From: Tsukamurella spumae
GTDB lineage: Bacteria; Actinomycetota; Actinomycetes; Mycobacteriales; Mycobacteriaceae
Direction: 5' to 3'
Assembly (NCBI RefSeq): GCF_012396015.1
Contig: NZ_JAAXOQ010000010.1
Location: forward strand, 93,724-157,723
DNA: 64,000 nt
Below, piece by piece: positions 17,450 through 27,835 of the stretch. How positions within the stretch are numbered: position 1 is the first letter of the stretch; each line of letters starts with the position of its first letter. The translations under genes and the position numbers were made by a program. The notes beneath the pieces were generated by a model. That model was not told the origin of the DNA. It saw only the letters and a program-made list of their open reading frames with translations, and did not search any database.

Positions 17450-18235
17450 ATGGCGCGCACGGCCCGGGACACGGCGCGGCCGATGGGCGGAACGTGGTTC
17501 TCGCGGCGGCTGATCCAGCAGCGCGAGGATGTGACGGAGCGGCGGAAGGTCCAGTACGCGCGGCGGCTGTACTCCGAGCACCAGGTGTACGCGATGGCCG
17601 TGGTGCCGGGGTCGGTCACCGCGACGGTCCAGGGCAGCCAGCTGGATCCCTTCGCCGTCGCGCTCTCGCGGGTGCCGGGCGACGCGGCGGCGGTGGTGTC
17701 GCTGTTGGTCGGGCAGGGCGCGTCCGGCGAGCTGCTCTCGGTCACCCGCGGCGAGCTCGGCCGCGCGCTGGGGGAGCTGGTGCTGCCCGAGTCGGCGTCG
17801 GACGTCGTCGTCGAGTGCGCCTGCCCCGACGAATCGGGTGCCTGCGTCCACGCGCTCGCGCTGACCTACGAGTTCTGCGCGGCCGCCGACACCGACCCGT
17901 CGCTGGTCCTGGACTTCGCGGGGGTGCCCCTGGCGGGTCTGTTGGCGCGGGTCTCCACCGACTCCGCGCCGGGGCCGGGCGGGGCGGCACCGTCGCCCGA
18001 CGGTGCCCGGGAACCGTGGGATCCCGAGGCCTGGGACGCGGGCCCGGCTGCCTTCTACGGCGACGGCCTCGACCTCCCGCCCTTGCCCGAGCCCGCGCCG
18101 ATCGACGCGATGACCCTGCTCGATCCCGCGCTGTTGCGCATGGCGCTGCGCCGTACCGGCACGAAGCCCGCCGACGTGGCCGAGGCCTCCGACGAGCTGG
18201 CGGAGCTCTACGATCGCCTCCGTGACCCGCGGTGA
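17450..18235 (+). CDS. SWIM zinc-finger protein, partner of HelZ
   Basis: A 261-residue protein whose ATG directly abuts the helZ stop. The central SWIM zinc finger reads CACPDESGACVH (about residues 123-134), with the CxC and CxH ligand pairs. Around it are ESASDVVVE and ALALTYEFCAAADTD, typical of the actinobacterial SWIM proteins linked to SNF2 helicases. A low-complexity Pro/Gly/Ala linker separates it from a C-terminal helical tail. It probably binds nucleic acid or the helicase; direct evidence is limited to the zinc-finger motif and gene pairing. Confidence 0.9.
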   Translation: MARTARDTARPMGGTWFSRRLIQQREDVTERRKVQYARRLYSEHQVYAMAVVPGSVTATVQGSQLDPFAVALSRVPGDAAAVVSLLVGQGASGELLSVTRGELGRALGELVLPESASDVVVECACPDESGACVHALALTYEFCAAADTDPSLVLDFAGVPLAGLLARVSTDSAPGPGGAAPSPDGAREPWDPEAWDAGPAAFYGDGLDLPPLPEPAPIDAMTLLDPALLRMALRRTGTKPADVAEASDELAELYDRLRDPR

Positions 18236-18293
18236 CCTGCGAAATGTTGGTGATGTTGATACTCTATATACAGAACCCACAAGGAGGCGGCGC

Positions 18294-18515
18294 ATGTCAG
18301 TCACTCAGATCGATCTCGACGACGAGGTGCTGGACGGTGTGATGCGCGTCGCCGGCGTGCGGACCAAGAAGGAGGCCGTCAACCTGGCATTACGCGAGTA
18401 CCTCGCGCAGCACCGAAGGGTCGAGGCGTTCGCGCGGTTACGTGAGCAGGCGAAGGGCTGGGACTACGAGGGCTGGCGCGCTCTCCGTGAGGAAGAGAAG
18501 TCGGGCCGCGCGTGA
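18294..18515 (+). CDS. vapB: VapB-type antitoxin
   Basis: A 73-residue antitoxin. The N-terminus (MSVTQIDLDDEVLDGVMRVAG, then RTKKEAVNLALREYL) is the ribbon-helix-helix DNA-binding unit of VapB-45/MazE-like antitoxins, and the acidic and aromatic C-terminus (KGWDYEGWRALREEE) is the expected toxin-binding tail. The ATG at 18294 has an excellent AAGGAGG site 7 bp upstream. The toxin gene overlaps its stop by 4 bp. The AT-rich upstream stretch (18255-18275, CTATATA) is an island in this GC-rich DNA and probably holds the autoregulated promoter. Confidence 0.9.
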   Translation: MSVTQIDLDDEVLDGVMRVAGVRTKKEAVNLALREYLAQHRRVEAFARLREQAKGWDYEGWRALREEEKSGRA

Positions 18516-18931
18516 TCCGCTACCTCGTCGATTCGTCGGCGCTGTGGCGGATCAATCGTGACGATGCCCTCGCAGAGAAATGGTTTGGAGTGCTGTCTGC
18601 GGGCTCGGTGGGGTCATGTGCGCCACAGCGGACCGAGTTCCGTAGATCGGCCCGGAACGCGGCCGAGTACGACCAGATGAATGAGCTGTTCTTCGAGATG
18701 TACCCCGACGTGCCCGTGCCCAAGGCGGTCTGGTCCTGGATTGAGTCTGCGCAGCATCGACTCGTCGGGGTAGGAGCGGTGCGGGCGCTGTCGACAGTGG
18801 ATCTGCTCATCTGCGCGACTGCGGCAGCCCGCGGCTTGGTCATCCTGCATGACGATGCCGACTTCGAGCTCGCGGAGCGGTACCTGCCGGATGTGCGAGC
18901 GCGGCGTGTCGTGAGCCCGGCGGGGGAGTGA
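18512..18931 (+). CDS. vapC: VapC-type PIN-domain ribonuclease toxin
   Basis: A 139-residue PIN-domain toxin that should cleave tRNA or rRNA. The four metal-binding acids are in place: D7 (YLVDSSAL), E42 (QRTEF), D97 (LSTVDLLI) and D114/D115 near LHDDADF. The GTG at 18512 overlaps the vapB stop as GTGA, showing translational coupling. The pair is probably self-regulated through VapB. Nothing is truncated, so the toxin looks functional. Confidence 0.9.
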   Translation: MIRYLVDSSALWRINRDDALAEKWFGVLSAGSVGSCAPQRTEFRRSARNAAEYDQMNELFFEMYPDVPVPKAVWSWIESAQHRLVGVGAVRALSTVDLLICATAAARGLVILHDDADFELAERYLPDVRARRVVSPAGE

Positions 18932-19013
18932 GCGTCGGGGAGGGGCCGCGTCGGTGGCGGAACATGTCAGTGGAGATCACTACCCTGAGGGTGACGATCC
19001 GAGGGGGTGAGAG

Positions 19014-20150
19014 ATGCGGTTCCTGCACACGGCCGACTGGCAGTTGGGGATGACGCGGCACTTCCTCGACGCGGATGCGCAGGCCCGGTTCACCGATGCC
19101 CGGCTGGACGCGATCTCCCGGCTCGGCGCCGTCGCCGCGGAGCAGGAGGCCGAGTTCGTCGTCGTCTGCGGTGACGTCTTCGAGGACAACCGCCTGGCGC
19201 CCGCGGTCATCGCGCGCAGCCTGGACCGGATCGGTGCCCTCGGCTGCCCCGTCTACCTGCTGCCCGGCAATCACGATCCGCTCGATGCGGCGTCCATCTA
19301 CACCTCCGAGGTGTTCGCGCGGCACCGTCCGGCCAACGTGATCGTGCTGGACGCGCCGGGGGTGCACGAGGTGCGCCCGGGGGTCGAGCTGCTCGCGGCG
19401 CCCTGGTTCTCCAAGCACCCCGCGGGGGATCCGCTCACCGAGGCCGTCGCGCCCGCGCCCGCGCCGGCGGAGGGCGTGATCCGCATCGCCGTCGGCCACG
19501 GCGGCACCCTGCCCGTCGGCGCGCAGGACCAGCGCCTCATCGACGTGGCCGCGCTGTCCGCCCGGATCGCCGCGGGCGCCCTGCGCTACGTGGCGCTGGG
19601 GGATCGGCACTCGGTCACCGAGGTGGCGCAGGACATCTGGTACTCCGGCGCGCCCGAGGTCACGAACTTCGACCACAAGGAGACGGGGTCCGGCTCGGTC
19701 CTCGTCGTCGACGTCCCGGAGACCGGCGCCGCGACGGTGACCCCGGTCCGGGTGGGCACCTGGCGCTTCGCGTCGCGGGAGTTCCCGCTGTCCTCGGAGC
19801 GCGATGTCGCCGCCGCGGTCGGCGCCCTCTCGGCGCTGCCGGACAAGGACCGCACCGTGGTCAAGGTCGGGTTCACGGGCACCGTCGGGCTGGCGGCGAA
19901 GGCCGAGCTGGACGCGGAGATCGAGGCCCTGAGGGCGCGGTTCGCCGCGGTCGAGTTGTGGGAGCGCAAGACGGATCTCGCAGTGCTGCCGGGGGAGTCC
20001 GAGTTGGAGTCCTTGGAGCTCACGGGCCCCGCCGCCGATGCGGCGCAGGAGCTGCTGGGCGTGGCCCGCAGCGGCGGTGAGCGCGCGGCCGATGCCTCGG
20101 GCGCGCTCGCCCTGCTCTACCGCCTCACCCGGGCGGAGGTCGGCGCATGA
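19014..20150 (+). CDS. SbcD/Mre11-like metallophosphoesterase (Rv1277-like)
   Basis: A 378-residue calcineurin-like phosphoesterase. The five metal-binding motifs of SbcD/Mre11 nucleases are visible: FLHTADWQLG (DxH), VVCGDVFEDN (GDxxD), LLPGNHDP (GNHD), then GHGG and the later ALGDRHS, where SbcD usually has GHxH. The C-terminal part should contact the partner ATPase. GAGGGGG at 19001-19007 precedes the ATG. It overlaps the following SMC-like gene by 4 bp (ATGA). The equivalent M. tuberculosis pair is Rv1277/Rv1278; a role in DNA end processing is inferred from the family. Confidence 0.85.
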   Translation: MRFLHTADWQLGMTRHFLDADAQARFTDARLDAISRLGAVAAEQEAEFVVVCGDVFEDNRLAPAVIARSLDRIGALGCPVYLLPGNHDPLDAASIYTSEVFARHRPANVIVLDAPGVHEVRPGVELLAAPWFSKHPAGDPLTEAVAPAPAPAEGVIRIAVGHGGTLPVGAQDQRLIDVAALSARIAAGALRYVALGDRHSVTEVAQDIWYSGAPEVTNFDHKETGSGSVLVVDVPETGAATVTPVRVGTWRFASREFPLSSERDVAAAVGALSALPDKDRTVVKVGFTGTVGLAAKAELDAEIEALRARFAAVELWERKTDLAVLPGESELESLELTGPAADAAQELLGVARSGGERAADASGALALLYRLTRAEVGA

Positions 20151-22792
20151 GGCTGCACCGCCTGGCCATCAAGGATTTCCGCGGCGTTGCCGAGCGGGAG
20201 ATCTCCTTCGCCGATACCGGCGTCACGCTGCTGCACGGCCCCAACGAGGCAGGCAAGTCGTCGATGGTGGAGGCGCTGCAGCTGTTGCTGGACGTCAAGG
20301 CCACCTCGAAGTCGCAGCGCGTGGAGGCCGTGTGCCCGGCCCATCGCGATGCGGGGCCGTTCGTCGAGGCGGAGCTCACCGTCGGGCCGTACCGGTTCGT
20401 CTACGCCAAGCAGTACCACCGGCGCCCCGGCACGGTGCTGACGGTGCTCGAGCCCGCGCCGCAGCAGCTCACGGGCGGCAGCGCGGAATCGTGGGTGGCG
20501 GAGCAGATGCGCACCTATGTCGACGGCGATCTGCTCAAGGCGTTGACGGTGCTGCAGGGCCCGGGCGCCGGCCAGCCCTCGCTGCGCGACAGTTCCGCGT
20601 TCGCGAAGGCGCTCGACGCGGCGTCCGGCGGCGCGGGGGAGGACGAGCCGGGCGCCGAGCGCCTGGCCGAGGCCGTCGCCGCCGAGCGGGCACGGTACTT
20701 CACGCCCACCGGCCGCCCCACGAACGAGCTGTCGGCCGCCCGCGCGCGCGAGGCCGCGGCGCGCGCCGCCCTGGATGCGGCGGAGGCCGCCCTGCGCGAG
20801 GTCGACCGGGTCGCGGACCAGCACGCCCTCGCCTCCGCGCGGCTGTCCACCCTGGCGGAAGCGCGATCCGCCGCCGTCGCGGCGCTGGAGGCCGTCGGCG
20901 CCGACCAGGAGCGGATGACGCGGCTGCAGTCGCAGGCGGCTCAGGCCCGCGCAGTGCTCGAATCCGCCACCCTGCGGGAGCAGCACGCGGGGGAGGCGGC
21001 CTACCGTCGGCGGCGGCTGCTGGAGCAGCAGGCGCTCGCCACCGAGCGCGCCGCGCAGGTGCGGGTGGTGCGCGACCGGGCGCTCGCGGACCGTGAGGTC
21101 CTCACCGCGGAGGCGTCGTGGTTGGAGACCACGGTGCACGAGCTGTCCGCGGTCGCCGCCGATCGGCGGGAGCGCAAGGCGCAGGCGCAGTACGCCGTCG
21201 ACTACGCCCGGGAGTCCGTGGGCTACCAGCGGCTCGGCAAGCGGATCGAGCAGGCGCAGCTGCTCGGTAAGGACGTGGAGGGCGCGCGGAACCGCCTGGC
21301 GCAGAACCCGATCGACCGCCGTGTCCTGCAGACCATCGCGGTGGCGGAGCAGCGCCACGAGCGGGCGCAGGCCCGCTTCTCGGCGCTCGCGGCCACCCTG
21401 CAGCTGGAACGGTTGGGATTCTCCGACGTCCTCGTGGACGGCCGGAACATCGGCGAGGAGCCGGTGGAGGTCGTCGCCGGCAACGGCATGGTCATCGAGG
21501 TGCCCGGCGCGGTCCGGATCGAGGTGGTCCAGCGCGGCGAGAGCGCCGATGCGGCGGCCGAGGTCAAGGCGGCGCACAGCGCCCTCCTGGCCGCGTGCCG
21601 CGACGCCGGCGCCGCGAGCGTCGAGGAGGCCCGGGAGCTGCACGAGCAGCGCGAGGCCATCGAGATCGAGCTGCAGGAGGCGCGGATCGCGCTCGCTCAC
21701 GCCCTCGGCGAGCACACCGCGGAGGAGCTGCGGCGGCTCGCGGAGGAGTCCGCCGAGCGGATCGTGGCGCTGGAGACGGCGGTGGCCCCGGAGCTGCTCG
21801 CCGTCGATCCCGAACGCGCCAAGGCCAACCTCATGGAGGCCACGCAGGCCGAGGTGTCCTCGCGTGACGAGGAGAGGCGCACGCGCGAGCAGCTCGGGAG
21901 CAAACAGCAGGAGCTGCTGCGCGCGACCACCGACGCGCAGGTCGCGGCGGATCGGTTGCAGCACGTCGACAGCCGGGCGGCCGAGCTGACGGCGGAGCTG
22001 GAGCGGGCGCGCGCCGAGGCGGCCGACGATGCTCTGGGCGTCGCCGCCGATGCCGCCGTCGCGGCGCGGGAGGCGGCGGCGACGGACGCCGCCGCGCATG
22101 ATCGTGCCGCGCAGGAGGCCGATGTGGCGGGCTTCGCAGCCCGGCTCGGCGCGGCCAAGCTGCACGCGGAGCAGGCGCAGGCGGCGGAGGCGTCCGCTCG
22201 CGACGAGTTGTCGGCGTTGAACGGTCAGCTGCAGCTGTTCCAGGCCGACGGTCGTCGCGATCGGCTGGACACGGCCGCGGCCGAGCACGTCCACGCCGAG
22301 CGCGCCCTCACCTCGGTCGAGGAGCGCGCACGGGCGGCGGCGTTGCTGCACGACACGCTCACCGCGCGCCGCGACGCGCGCCGCGCCCGGGTGCAGGCGC
22401 CGTACCAGCGCGCGCTGGAGGACCTGGGCCGCACCGTCTTCGGTGATCCGCTCACCATCACCGTCGGCGACGACCTCACGATCGCCTCGCGCACCGTCGA
22501 CGGGGTCACCGTGCCCTTCGAGTCCCTGTCCGGCGGCGCGCAGGAGCAGCTCGGGGTCCTCAGCAGGCTGGCCTGCGCCCGTCTGGTCGACGGTGCCGAT
22601 GGTGCGCCCGTCATCTTCGACGACGCCCTCGGCCACAGCGACCCGGCCCGCCTCGGCGCGATGGCCGACGCTCTCGTCGAGGCCGGCCGCGGCGCCCAGG
22701 TGATCGTGTTCAGCTGCGTCCCCGGCCGGTTCGACGCGCTGCGCGGACGCGACGGCGTCACCGAGGTGGCACTCGAAGCGAACCTGATGTGA
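20147..22792 (+). CDS. SbcC/YhaN-like AAA ATPase (Rv1278-like)
   Basis: An 881-residue SMC/Rad50-type ATPase. [19 protein letters not shown] and the Walker [11 protein letters not shown] (near residues 30-39) begin the head; the middle 600 residues are Ala/Glu/Arg-rich coiled coil; the C-terminal half-head has the signature [19 protein letters not shown] and Walker [12 protein letters not shown]. No CxxC zinc hook is evident in the coil, unlike true Rad50/SbcC. It overlaps the phosphoesterase gene by 4 bp and the two should form one complex. The substrate DNA structure is unknown. Confidence 0.9.
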   Translation: MRLHRLAIKDFRGVAEREISFADTGVTLLHGPNEAGKSSMVEALQLLLDVKATSKSQRVEAVCPAHRDAGPFVEAELTVGPYRFVYAKQYHRRPGTVLTVLEPAPQQLTGGSAESWVAEQMRTYVDGDLLKALTVLQGPGAGQPSLRDSSAFAKALDAASGGAGEDEPGAERLAEAVAAERARYFTPTGRPTNELSAARAREAAARAALDAAEAALREVDRVADQHALASARLSTLAEARSAAVAALEAVGADQERMTRLQSQAAQARAVLESATLREQHAGEAAYRRRRLLEQQALATERAAQVRVVRDRALADREVLTAEASWLETTVHELSAVAADRRERKAQAQYAVDYARESVGYQRLGKRIEQAQLLGKDVEGARNRLAQNPIDRRVLQTIAVAEQRHERAQARFSALAATLQLERLGFSDVLVDGRNIGEEPVEVVAGNGMVIEVPGAVRIEVVQRGESADAAAEVKAAHSALLAACRDAGAASVEEARELHEQREAIEIELQEARIALAHALGEHTAEELRRLAEESAERIVALETAVAPELLAVDPERAKANLMEATQAEVSSRDEERRTREQLGSKQQELLRATTDAQVAADRLQHVDSRAAELTAELERARAEAADDALGVAADAAVAAREAAATDAAAHDRAAQEADVAGFAARLGAAKLHAEQAQAAEASARDELSALNGQLQLFQADGRRDRLDTAAAEHVHAERALTSVEERARAAALLHDTLTARRDARRARVQAPYQRALEDLGRTVFGDPLTITVGDDLTIASRTVDGVTVPFESLSGGAQEQLGVLSRLACARLVDGADGAPVIFDDALGHSDPARLGAMADALVEAGRGAQVIVFSCVPGRFDALRGRDGVTEVALEANLM

Positions 22793-23012
22793 CCGCATGA
22801 CGGGGAGGGACGGTTTCGGCAGCGTGCGGCCGTTTCCGCTCGGCGCTTGCCGATCGTCAGCAGCGCCCGCGAGTATCAGCAGCGCGCTGCCGATAATTCG
22901 GCCTCAGCGGCTGGTGCACACCTGGCGGCGCGGTGCCGGATCTGTTCGCGGATTCGCCGGATTCTCAGCTGCGACGGTGGGGCGGTGCGCCGCCCGCCGA
23001 CGAGCGCGCCGG

Positions 23013-23474
23013 CTACCGGTTCTCGGCGCGGGCCTTGAGGGCGGCGAGGCCCTTCTCGAAGTCCTTGCCCACGAACCGGTCCATCGGCAGGACCTTGCCG
23101 AGCAGGGAGAACAGCCCGGTGGTCTCCCCGGTCATGGTCCAGGTGACGCGCACGCCGTCGCCCGCCGCGGCGATGTCGAAGCGCACGTGGTTGTTCGCGG
23201 CCATCGGTTTGCGGAACTTGAGGTCCACGTCCACGGATCGTCCGGGCTCCGTCGCCGAGATGCTCATGCGGCCCTCGCCGGCCTTGCGGTTCCCGCGCCA
23301 CGCGTACGCAGCGCCCGGCCCCTCGGACGGGCCGCTGTACTCGCGGTGCAGCTGGGGGTCGAGGCCCTCCCAGGGCGACCAGTGCCGCCACTCGTGGAAG
23401 TCGTCGATGAGGCCGAAGACGGTGTCGGCAGGCGCGGCGATCTCGATGGACCGGGCCACGGTGAAGGCGGTCAT
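23013..23474 (-). CDS. SRPBCC (START-like) family protein
   Basis: A 153-residue single-domain protein with the SRPBCC/polyketide-cyclase pattern: [29 protein letters not shown] at the N-terminus, [12 protein letters not shown] in the middle and [10 protein letters not shown] before the C-terminal helix that covers the hydrophobic cavity. Such proteins bind lipids or hydrophobic ligands; the ligand is unknown. The ATG at 23474 lies 7 nt after the minus-strand -10 box TACGCT, suggesting a leaderless mRNA. It is divergent from ctpE. Confidence 0.85.
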   Translation of the reverse strand: MTAFTVARSIEIAAPADTVFGLIDDFHEWRHWSPWEGLDPQLHREYSGPSEGPGAAYAWRGNRKAGEGRMSISATEPGRSVDVDLKFRKPMAANNHVRFDIAAAGDGVRVTWTMTGETTGLFSLLGKVLPMDRFVGKDFEKGLAALKARAENR

Positions 23475-23481
23475 GGCGCCC

Positions 23482-23487
23482 AGCGTA
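23482..23487 (-). promoter_or_regulatory. -10 box TACGCT of the SRPBCC gene
   Basis: TACGCT on the minus strand is followed by 7 nt and the ATG at 23474 (leaderless arrangement). Confidence 0.45.
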
Positions 23488-23542
23488 CGACCTCGCTGCG
23501 GCCCGGGGGCGGCGAGCGAGCGCCGGGCGGCGCTGCCGTCAT

Positions 23543-23548
23543 TACACT
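23543..23548 (+). promoter_or_regulatory. -10 box TACACT of ctpE
   Basis: TACACT is followed by 7 nt and the ATG at 23556 (leaderless arrangement). It helps to choose this start over the much longer open frame upstream. Confidence 0.5.
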
Positions 23549-23555
23549 CACGTGC

Positions 23556-26012
23556 ATGACTGTTGCACCCGACATGACATCCGGCCGTCCCGCGTCGGGC
23601 CTCACCGCCGCGCAGGTCGCCGAGCGGGTGCGCGACGGCCGGGTCAACACCCTGCCGAACCGGTCGGGCCGGAGCACGTGGGACATCGTCCGCGCCAACG
23701 TGTTCACCCGCATCAACGCGATGCTCGGTGTGCTGTTCCTGCTGGTGCTGTTCACGGGCTCGCTGATCAACGGGCTCTTCGGCCTGCTCATCGTGTTCAA
23801 CTCCGGTATCGGCATCATCCAGGAGCTCCGCGCGAAGAAGACCCTGGACTCGCTGGCGATCGTCGGGCAGGCCCATCCCGTCGTCCGGCGCGACGGTGTC
23901 TCCACCGAGGTCGCGCAGTCCGAGGTCGTGCTCGACGACGTGATCGAGATCGGCGCGGGCGACCAGATCGTCGTCGACGGCGAGACCATCGAGTTCGAGG
24001 CGCTCGAGGTCGACGAGTCGCTGCTCACGGGCGAGGCGGATCCCGTCGACAAGCAGCTCGGCGACGAGATCTTCTCCGGCAGTTTCGTGGTCTCCGGGTC
24101 GGGCGCCTACCGGGCGACGAAGGTCGGCGCCGATGCCTACGCCGCGCAGCTCGCCGACGAGGCCAGCAAGTTCACCCTGGTCAACTCCGAGCTCCGGTCG
24201 GGTATCGACAAGATCCTGCAGGTGATCACGTGGTTGCTGATCCCCGCCGGCATCCTCACCGTGTTCAACCAGCTGGTCATCTCCAAGCAGGAGCTCAACC
24301 AGGCGATCCTGGGCATGGTCGCGGCGCTCGTGCCGATGGTCCCCGAGGGCCTCGTGCTCATGACCTCGATCGCGTTCGCGGTGGGCGTCGTGCGCCTCGG
24401 GCAGCGCAAGTGCCTGGTGCAGGAGCTGCCCGCGATCGAGGGGCTGGCCCGCGTGAACGTGGTCTGCGCCGACAAGACCGGCACGCTCACGGAGAACGGC
24501 ATGCGGCTCTCGGAGCTCGACGTGCTCGACGGCGACCGCGCCGAGATCGAGCGCGCCCTCGCCGCGATCGCCCACCTCGACGCGCGTCCGAACGCCAGCG
24601 TGCAGGCGATCGCCGAGGCCTATCCCGACGCGCCGTCGTGGCGCGCCGCCGCCGTCGCGCCCTTCAGCTCCGCCAAGAAGTGGTCCGGCATCTCCCTCGC
24701 GGACGGGGATGCGCCGCACGGCAACTGGATCCTGGGAGCCGCTGACGTCCTCCTGGATCCGGAGTCCGACGGTGCCCGCCGCGCCACGGAGCTCGGGTCC
24801 ACGGGGCTCCGGGTGCTGCTGGTCGCGTCGACGGACGTGCCCGTGGACACCGACGGTGAGGGGCTCGCCGCGCCGGGGAACCTGGTGCCCCGCGCGCTGA
24901 TCGCGCTCGAGCAGCGCGTGCGCGTCGATGCCCGGGACACCCTCGACTTCTTCGAATCGCAGGGCGTGGGCGTCAAGGTGATCTCCGGCGACAACGCGGT
25001 ATCGGTGGGCGCGGTGGCGCATTCGCTGGGGCTCGGTTCGGCGGACTCCTCGGTGGATGCGCGGAAGCTGCCCGTCGACAACGACGAGCTGGCGCAGGTG
25101 GTCACCGATAATGTCACCTTCGGCCGGGTGCGCCCCGATCAGAAGCGGGCCATGGTCACCGCGTTGCAGTCCCGTGGCGACACCGTCGCGATGACCGGTG
25201 ACGGCGTCAACGACGTGCTCGCGCTCAAGGACGCCGACATCGGCGTCGCGATGGGTTCCGGTAGCTCCGCCGCCCGGTCGGTCGCGCAGATCGTGCTGTT
25301 GGACAATAAGTTCGCCACCCTCCCGTACGTCGTGGGGGAGGGTCGCCGAGTGATCGGCAACATCGAGCGCGTCGCGAACCTGTTCCTCACCAAGACCGTG
25401 TACGCCGTGCTGCTGGCGTGGCTCGTGGGCCTGGCGGGCCTGGGCGCGAAGATCTTCGGCTTCGCGCCGATCTCGTACCCGTTCCAGCCGATTCACGTGA
25501 CGATCGCCGCGTGGTTCACCATCGGTGTCCCCGCGTTCGTGATGTCCTTGGCCCCCAACAACGAGCGTGCCCAGACCGGGTTCGTCGCGCGGGTCCTGCG
25601 GCTGGCGGCACCGTCGGGAATCGCGGTCGGCCTGGCGACCTTCCTGTGCTACCTCGTGGTGAATCCGGGGGGCTCCGGGGCGTCGATAGGGGCGAAGGCC
25701 GCCACACTGAGCCCCGAGCAGATCAAGGCCTCGACGGCGGCGCTGATCACGCTGCTGGTCGGGTCGCTGTGGGTGCTGGGGATCGTCGCGCGACCGTACA
25801 CGTGGTGGAAGGTGCTGCTCGTCGGTGCGTCCGTGGCCTTCTACGTGGTGCTGTTCTCGATCCCGCTGGCGCAGGAGAAGTTCTTCCTCGACATCAGCGA
25901 CCCCGAGATGGTGGGCATCGGCTTCGCCTTCGGCGGCCTGGCGATCGTGCTCGTCGAGGTGCTCCGCCGGCTCGCGCCGCGGATCTTCCACAGTTACGCG
26001 AAGAAGCGCTGA
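23556..26012 (+). CDS. ctpE: P-type cation-transporting ATPase, CtpE type (calcium)
   Basis: An 818-residue P-type ATPase of the inner membrane. [14 protein letters not shown] is the actuator loop; the phosphorylation site is [33 protein letters not shown] is the hinge that coordinates Mg. [13 protein letters not shown] in the fourth helix is the PEGL ion-binding motif seen in CtpE-like pumps, with paired helices before and after. M. smegmatis CtpE takes up calcium, so calcium import is a reasonable inference. No N-terminal heavy-metal domain is present. The ATG at 23556 lies 7 nt after a -10 box. Confidence 0.9.
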   Translation: MTVAPDMTSGRPASGLTAAQVAERVRDGRVNTLPNRSGRSTWDIVRANVFTRINAMLGVLFLLVLFTGSLINGLFGLLIVFNSGIGIIQELRAKKTLDSLAIVGQAHPVVRRDGVSTEVAQSEVVLDDVIEIGAGDQIVVDGETIEFEALEVDESLLTGEADPVDKQLGDEIFSGSFVVSGSGAYRATKVGADAYAAQLADEASKFTLVNSELRSGIDKILQVITWLLIPAGILTVFNQLVISKQELNQAILGMVAALVPMVPEGLVLMTSIAFAVGVVRLGQRKCLVQELPAIEGLARVNVVCADKTGTLTENGMRLSELDVLDGDRAEIERALAAIAHLDARPNASVQAIAEAYPDAPSWRAAAVAPFSSAKKWSGISLADGDAPHGNWILGAADVLLDPESDGARRATELGSTGLRVLLVASTDVPVDTDGEGLAAPGNLVPRALIALEQRVRVDARDTLDFFESQGVGVKVISGDNAVSVGAVAHSLGLGSADSSVDARKLPVDNDELAQVVTDNVTFGRVRPDQKRAMVTALQSRGDTVAMTGDGVNDVLALKDADIGVAMGSGSSAARSVAQIVLLDNKFATLPYVVGEGRRVIGNIERVANLFLTKTVYAVLLAWLVGLAGLGAKIFGFAPISYPFQPIHVTIAAWFTIGVPAFVMSLAPNNERAQTGFVARVLRLAAPSGIAVGLATFLCYLVVNPGGSGASIGAKAATLSPEQIKASTAALITLLVGSLWVLGIVARPYTWWKVLLVGASVAFYVVLFSIPLAQEKFFLDISDPEMVGIGFAFGGLAIVLVEVLRRLAPRIFHSYAKKR

Positions 26013-26060
26013 ACCGTTCCCCGGCGGTTCCGGGCCGTAGCGGCGCTACTCCCCGGGACC

Positions 26061-26133
26061 GCTGAGATGTCGCTCTCTGCGGCGGCGCCCCGGCGTGCCG
26101 CGAGGTCGGCGCCGCGGAGAGCGACATCTCAGC
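26061..26133. terminator. Long inverted repeat between convergent ctpE and FUSC genes
   Basis: Perfect 17-bp arms (GCTGAGATGTCGCTCTC at 26061-26077 and its complement at 26117-26133) extend inward, imperfectly, with GCGGCGGCGCC against GGCGCCGC and leave a small loop near 26095. Lying between two converging genes, it most simply acts as a bidirectional terminator, but it has no T-tract, and its size and precise arms also fit a dispersed intergenic repeat. Confidence 0.6.
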
Positions 26134-26160
26134 GCCCGTGCCCGATACCGAGTACCGCGC

Positions 26161-27798
26161 CTACTCGAAGCGGCGGCGGAGAGCGTCGCCGTCGGCGAGG
26201 GGCAGATCGGACGGGGTGGTCCAGAACGCCGACGCGAGGTCGTAGCCGTCGTGGACCAGGGCCGCTCGGTCGGGCCACCGCTCGGAGGCCCACTCGGGCT
26301 CGTTGTGCATGGAGTTGATGCCGGAGCGCACGGCGCCCTCGAGCTCGAAGTGCAGATCCCGCGCGGCGGTGCGGGCCTCCGGCGCGCCGACCGGCTCCGC
26401 GGCCGACACGTCGATGAGGTGCAGCGCGGCGTCCCGGACCTGTCGTTCGGTCCAGACGAAGGTCCGACGGTGCGCGTTCGGCACCAGCAGGTACATCACC
26501 AGCAGCGCCACGATCACCCCGACGACGGTCTCGAGCAGCCGATCCCGCATCACCGGGGCGGCCGGACCGGAGACGATGCCGGCGCCGCTGGCCATCAGTG
26601 CGACGGGCGTGATCACCACGACCGCTGCGGCGTAGTTGCGCACGATGAGTATCTCGATGGTGAACTGCAGGAAGGCGATCACCGCGATCAGCGCGTATCC
26701 CTGCAGCGACAGTGCGTGAAGGCCCGCGAACAGCATCAGGCCGACGGCCGTACCGAGGAACCTGTGCAGCGCCCGGGCAGTGCCGCGGACCCGGTCGAAC
26801 CCGGTCTGCAGCACGACAAGGGCGCTGATCGCCGCCCAGTGCGGGCGATCGAAATCGAGTGCGATGCTGATGGCCCCTGCTGCGAGGCAGGCGATTCCGA
26901 CGCGGGCGGCGGTGATCGCCGCATGCGAGGACCGGTTCAGCGAGCGGCGCAGCCGGTGGCCGATCGTGGGCCGCAGCCGCGAGGTGGTGATCTGTCGCGT
27001 GGGGTCGACCTCGGAATCGGGGGCGTCGGCCGAGTCGGCGGCGAACCGGCGATTGGCCTCGCTCATCGCGACCAGCAGGTCCGCATCGGCGGGGCGGGAG
27101 GCGGACCGGGCGTCGTCGAGCGTGGACCACGCCGCGACGAGCGCGGCGCCCGCGGCGTGCCGCCGCTCCGCCGATCGCGGCCCGTCCGCCGCGAGGAGAC
27201 CGTTCACCGCGCCGATCGCCCGGCCGACGGCCTCGCGTTGCGGGCGGGAGGAATCGATCGTGGCACCCGCCATGGACACGACGACCGACGCGACGGCGCC
27301 GCAGGCTGCCGCGAACATGAGCATGCCGGGCGACGCCCCGGATTCGACGGCCATCAGTGCGCCGGCTCCGACGAGGGCGAAGAACAGCGCCCCGGGCGGC
27401 CCGAGGCGCAGCGCGTCGACGACGTACACCGCAACCACTGCGACGACCGTGACCAGCAGCACCGCGCCGATCCTCAGGGCCATCCCGCCCGCGGGTAACA
27501 GGCCGCCGATCAGCGCGCCGACGGCTACCGAGAGCAGCAATGCGGCAGCAGCCGCCGCGACCACCTGGGCCCGGATGCGGTACGGCCGCCCCTCACCGTA
27601 GAGCAGCGCGAACGCCCCGAAGGTCACGAACAGCGCCGCGTGCGCCTGCCCCGCGGCGACCATCGCGACGCCGGGGATGAGCACTGCGGCCGCGGCCCGC
27701 AGCCCGGCCTGCCACCGCCAGATCGGTGCACCGTCGGCGAAGACGAGCGAGCGCACACGCGCGACGCGGGGCAGAGGATCAGGAACCGGTGTACTCAC
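26161..27798 (-). CDS. FUSC-family membrane protein
   Basis: A 545-residue integral membrane protein with two blocks of about five to six hydrophobic helices each (roughly 30-170 and 300-440), separated and followed by cytosolic segments, the arrangement of the FUSC/aromatic-acid-exporter family. GADGAPIWRWQAGLRAAAAVL-type N-terminus and RVRGTARALHRFLGTAVGLML, the typical conserved loop with RxxxR and GT, are visible. The likely role is export of small aromatic or toxic compounds, but no partner subunit is nearby. The GTG at 27798 is upstream of the signal-anchor-like first helix. It converges on ctpE. Confidence 0.8.
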   Translation of the reverse strand: MSTPVPDPLPRVARVRSLVFADGAPIWRWQAGLRAAAAVLIPGVAMVAAGQAHAALFVTFGAFALLYGEGRPYRIRAQVVAAAAAALLLSVAVGALIGGLLPAGGMALRIGAVLLVTVVAVVAVYVVDALRLGPPGALFFALVGAGALMAVESGASPGMLMFAAACGAVASVVVSMAGATIDSSRPQREAVGRAIGAVNGLLAADGPRSAERRHAAGAALVAAWSTLDDARSASRPADADLLVAMSEANRRFAADSADAPDSEVDPTRQITTSRLRPTIGHRLRRSLNRSSHAAITAARVGIACLAAGAISIALDFDRPHWAAISALVVLQTGFDRVRGTARALHRFLGTAVGLMLFAGLHALSLQGYALIAVIAFLQFTIEILIVRNYAAAVVVITPVALMASGAGIVSGPAAPVMRDRLLETVVGVIVALLVMYLLVPNAHRRTFVWTERQVRDAALHLIDVSAAEPVGAPEARTAARDLHFELEGAVRSGINSMHNEPEWASERWPDRAALVHDGYDLASAFWTTPSDLPLADGDALRRRFE

Positions 27799-27835
27799 CT
27801 ATCCATTTCATCACTAACGAGCCGTCGGCGGGGTG

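Noticed and set aside
13772..18304. Open frame of about 1500 codons on the minus strand opposite the thioesterase-GNAT-helZ-SWIM genes
   Set aside because: It spans four real genes on the opposite strand, is Arg/Gly/Pro-rich and shows no domain.
22793..23012. Repeated TCAGCAGCGC words between the SbcC-like and SRPBCC genes
   Set aside because: Two short copies only, in GC-rich DNA, with no symmetry or spacing that suggests a function; I see nothing else in this gap.
23013..25991. Minus-strand frame running from ctpE through the SRPBCC gene
   Set aside because: Only the last 153 codons (from 23474) are a real protein; the rest is antisense to ctpE.
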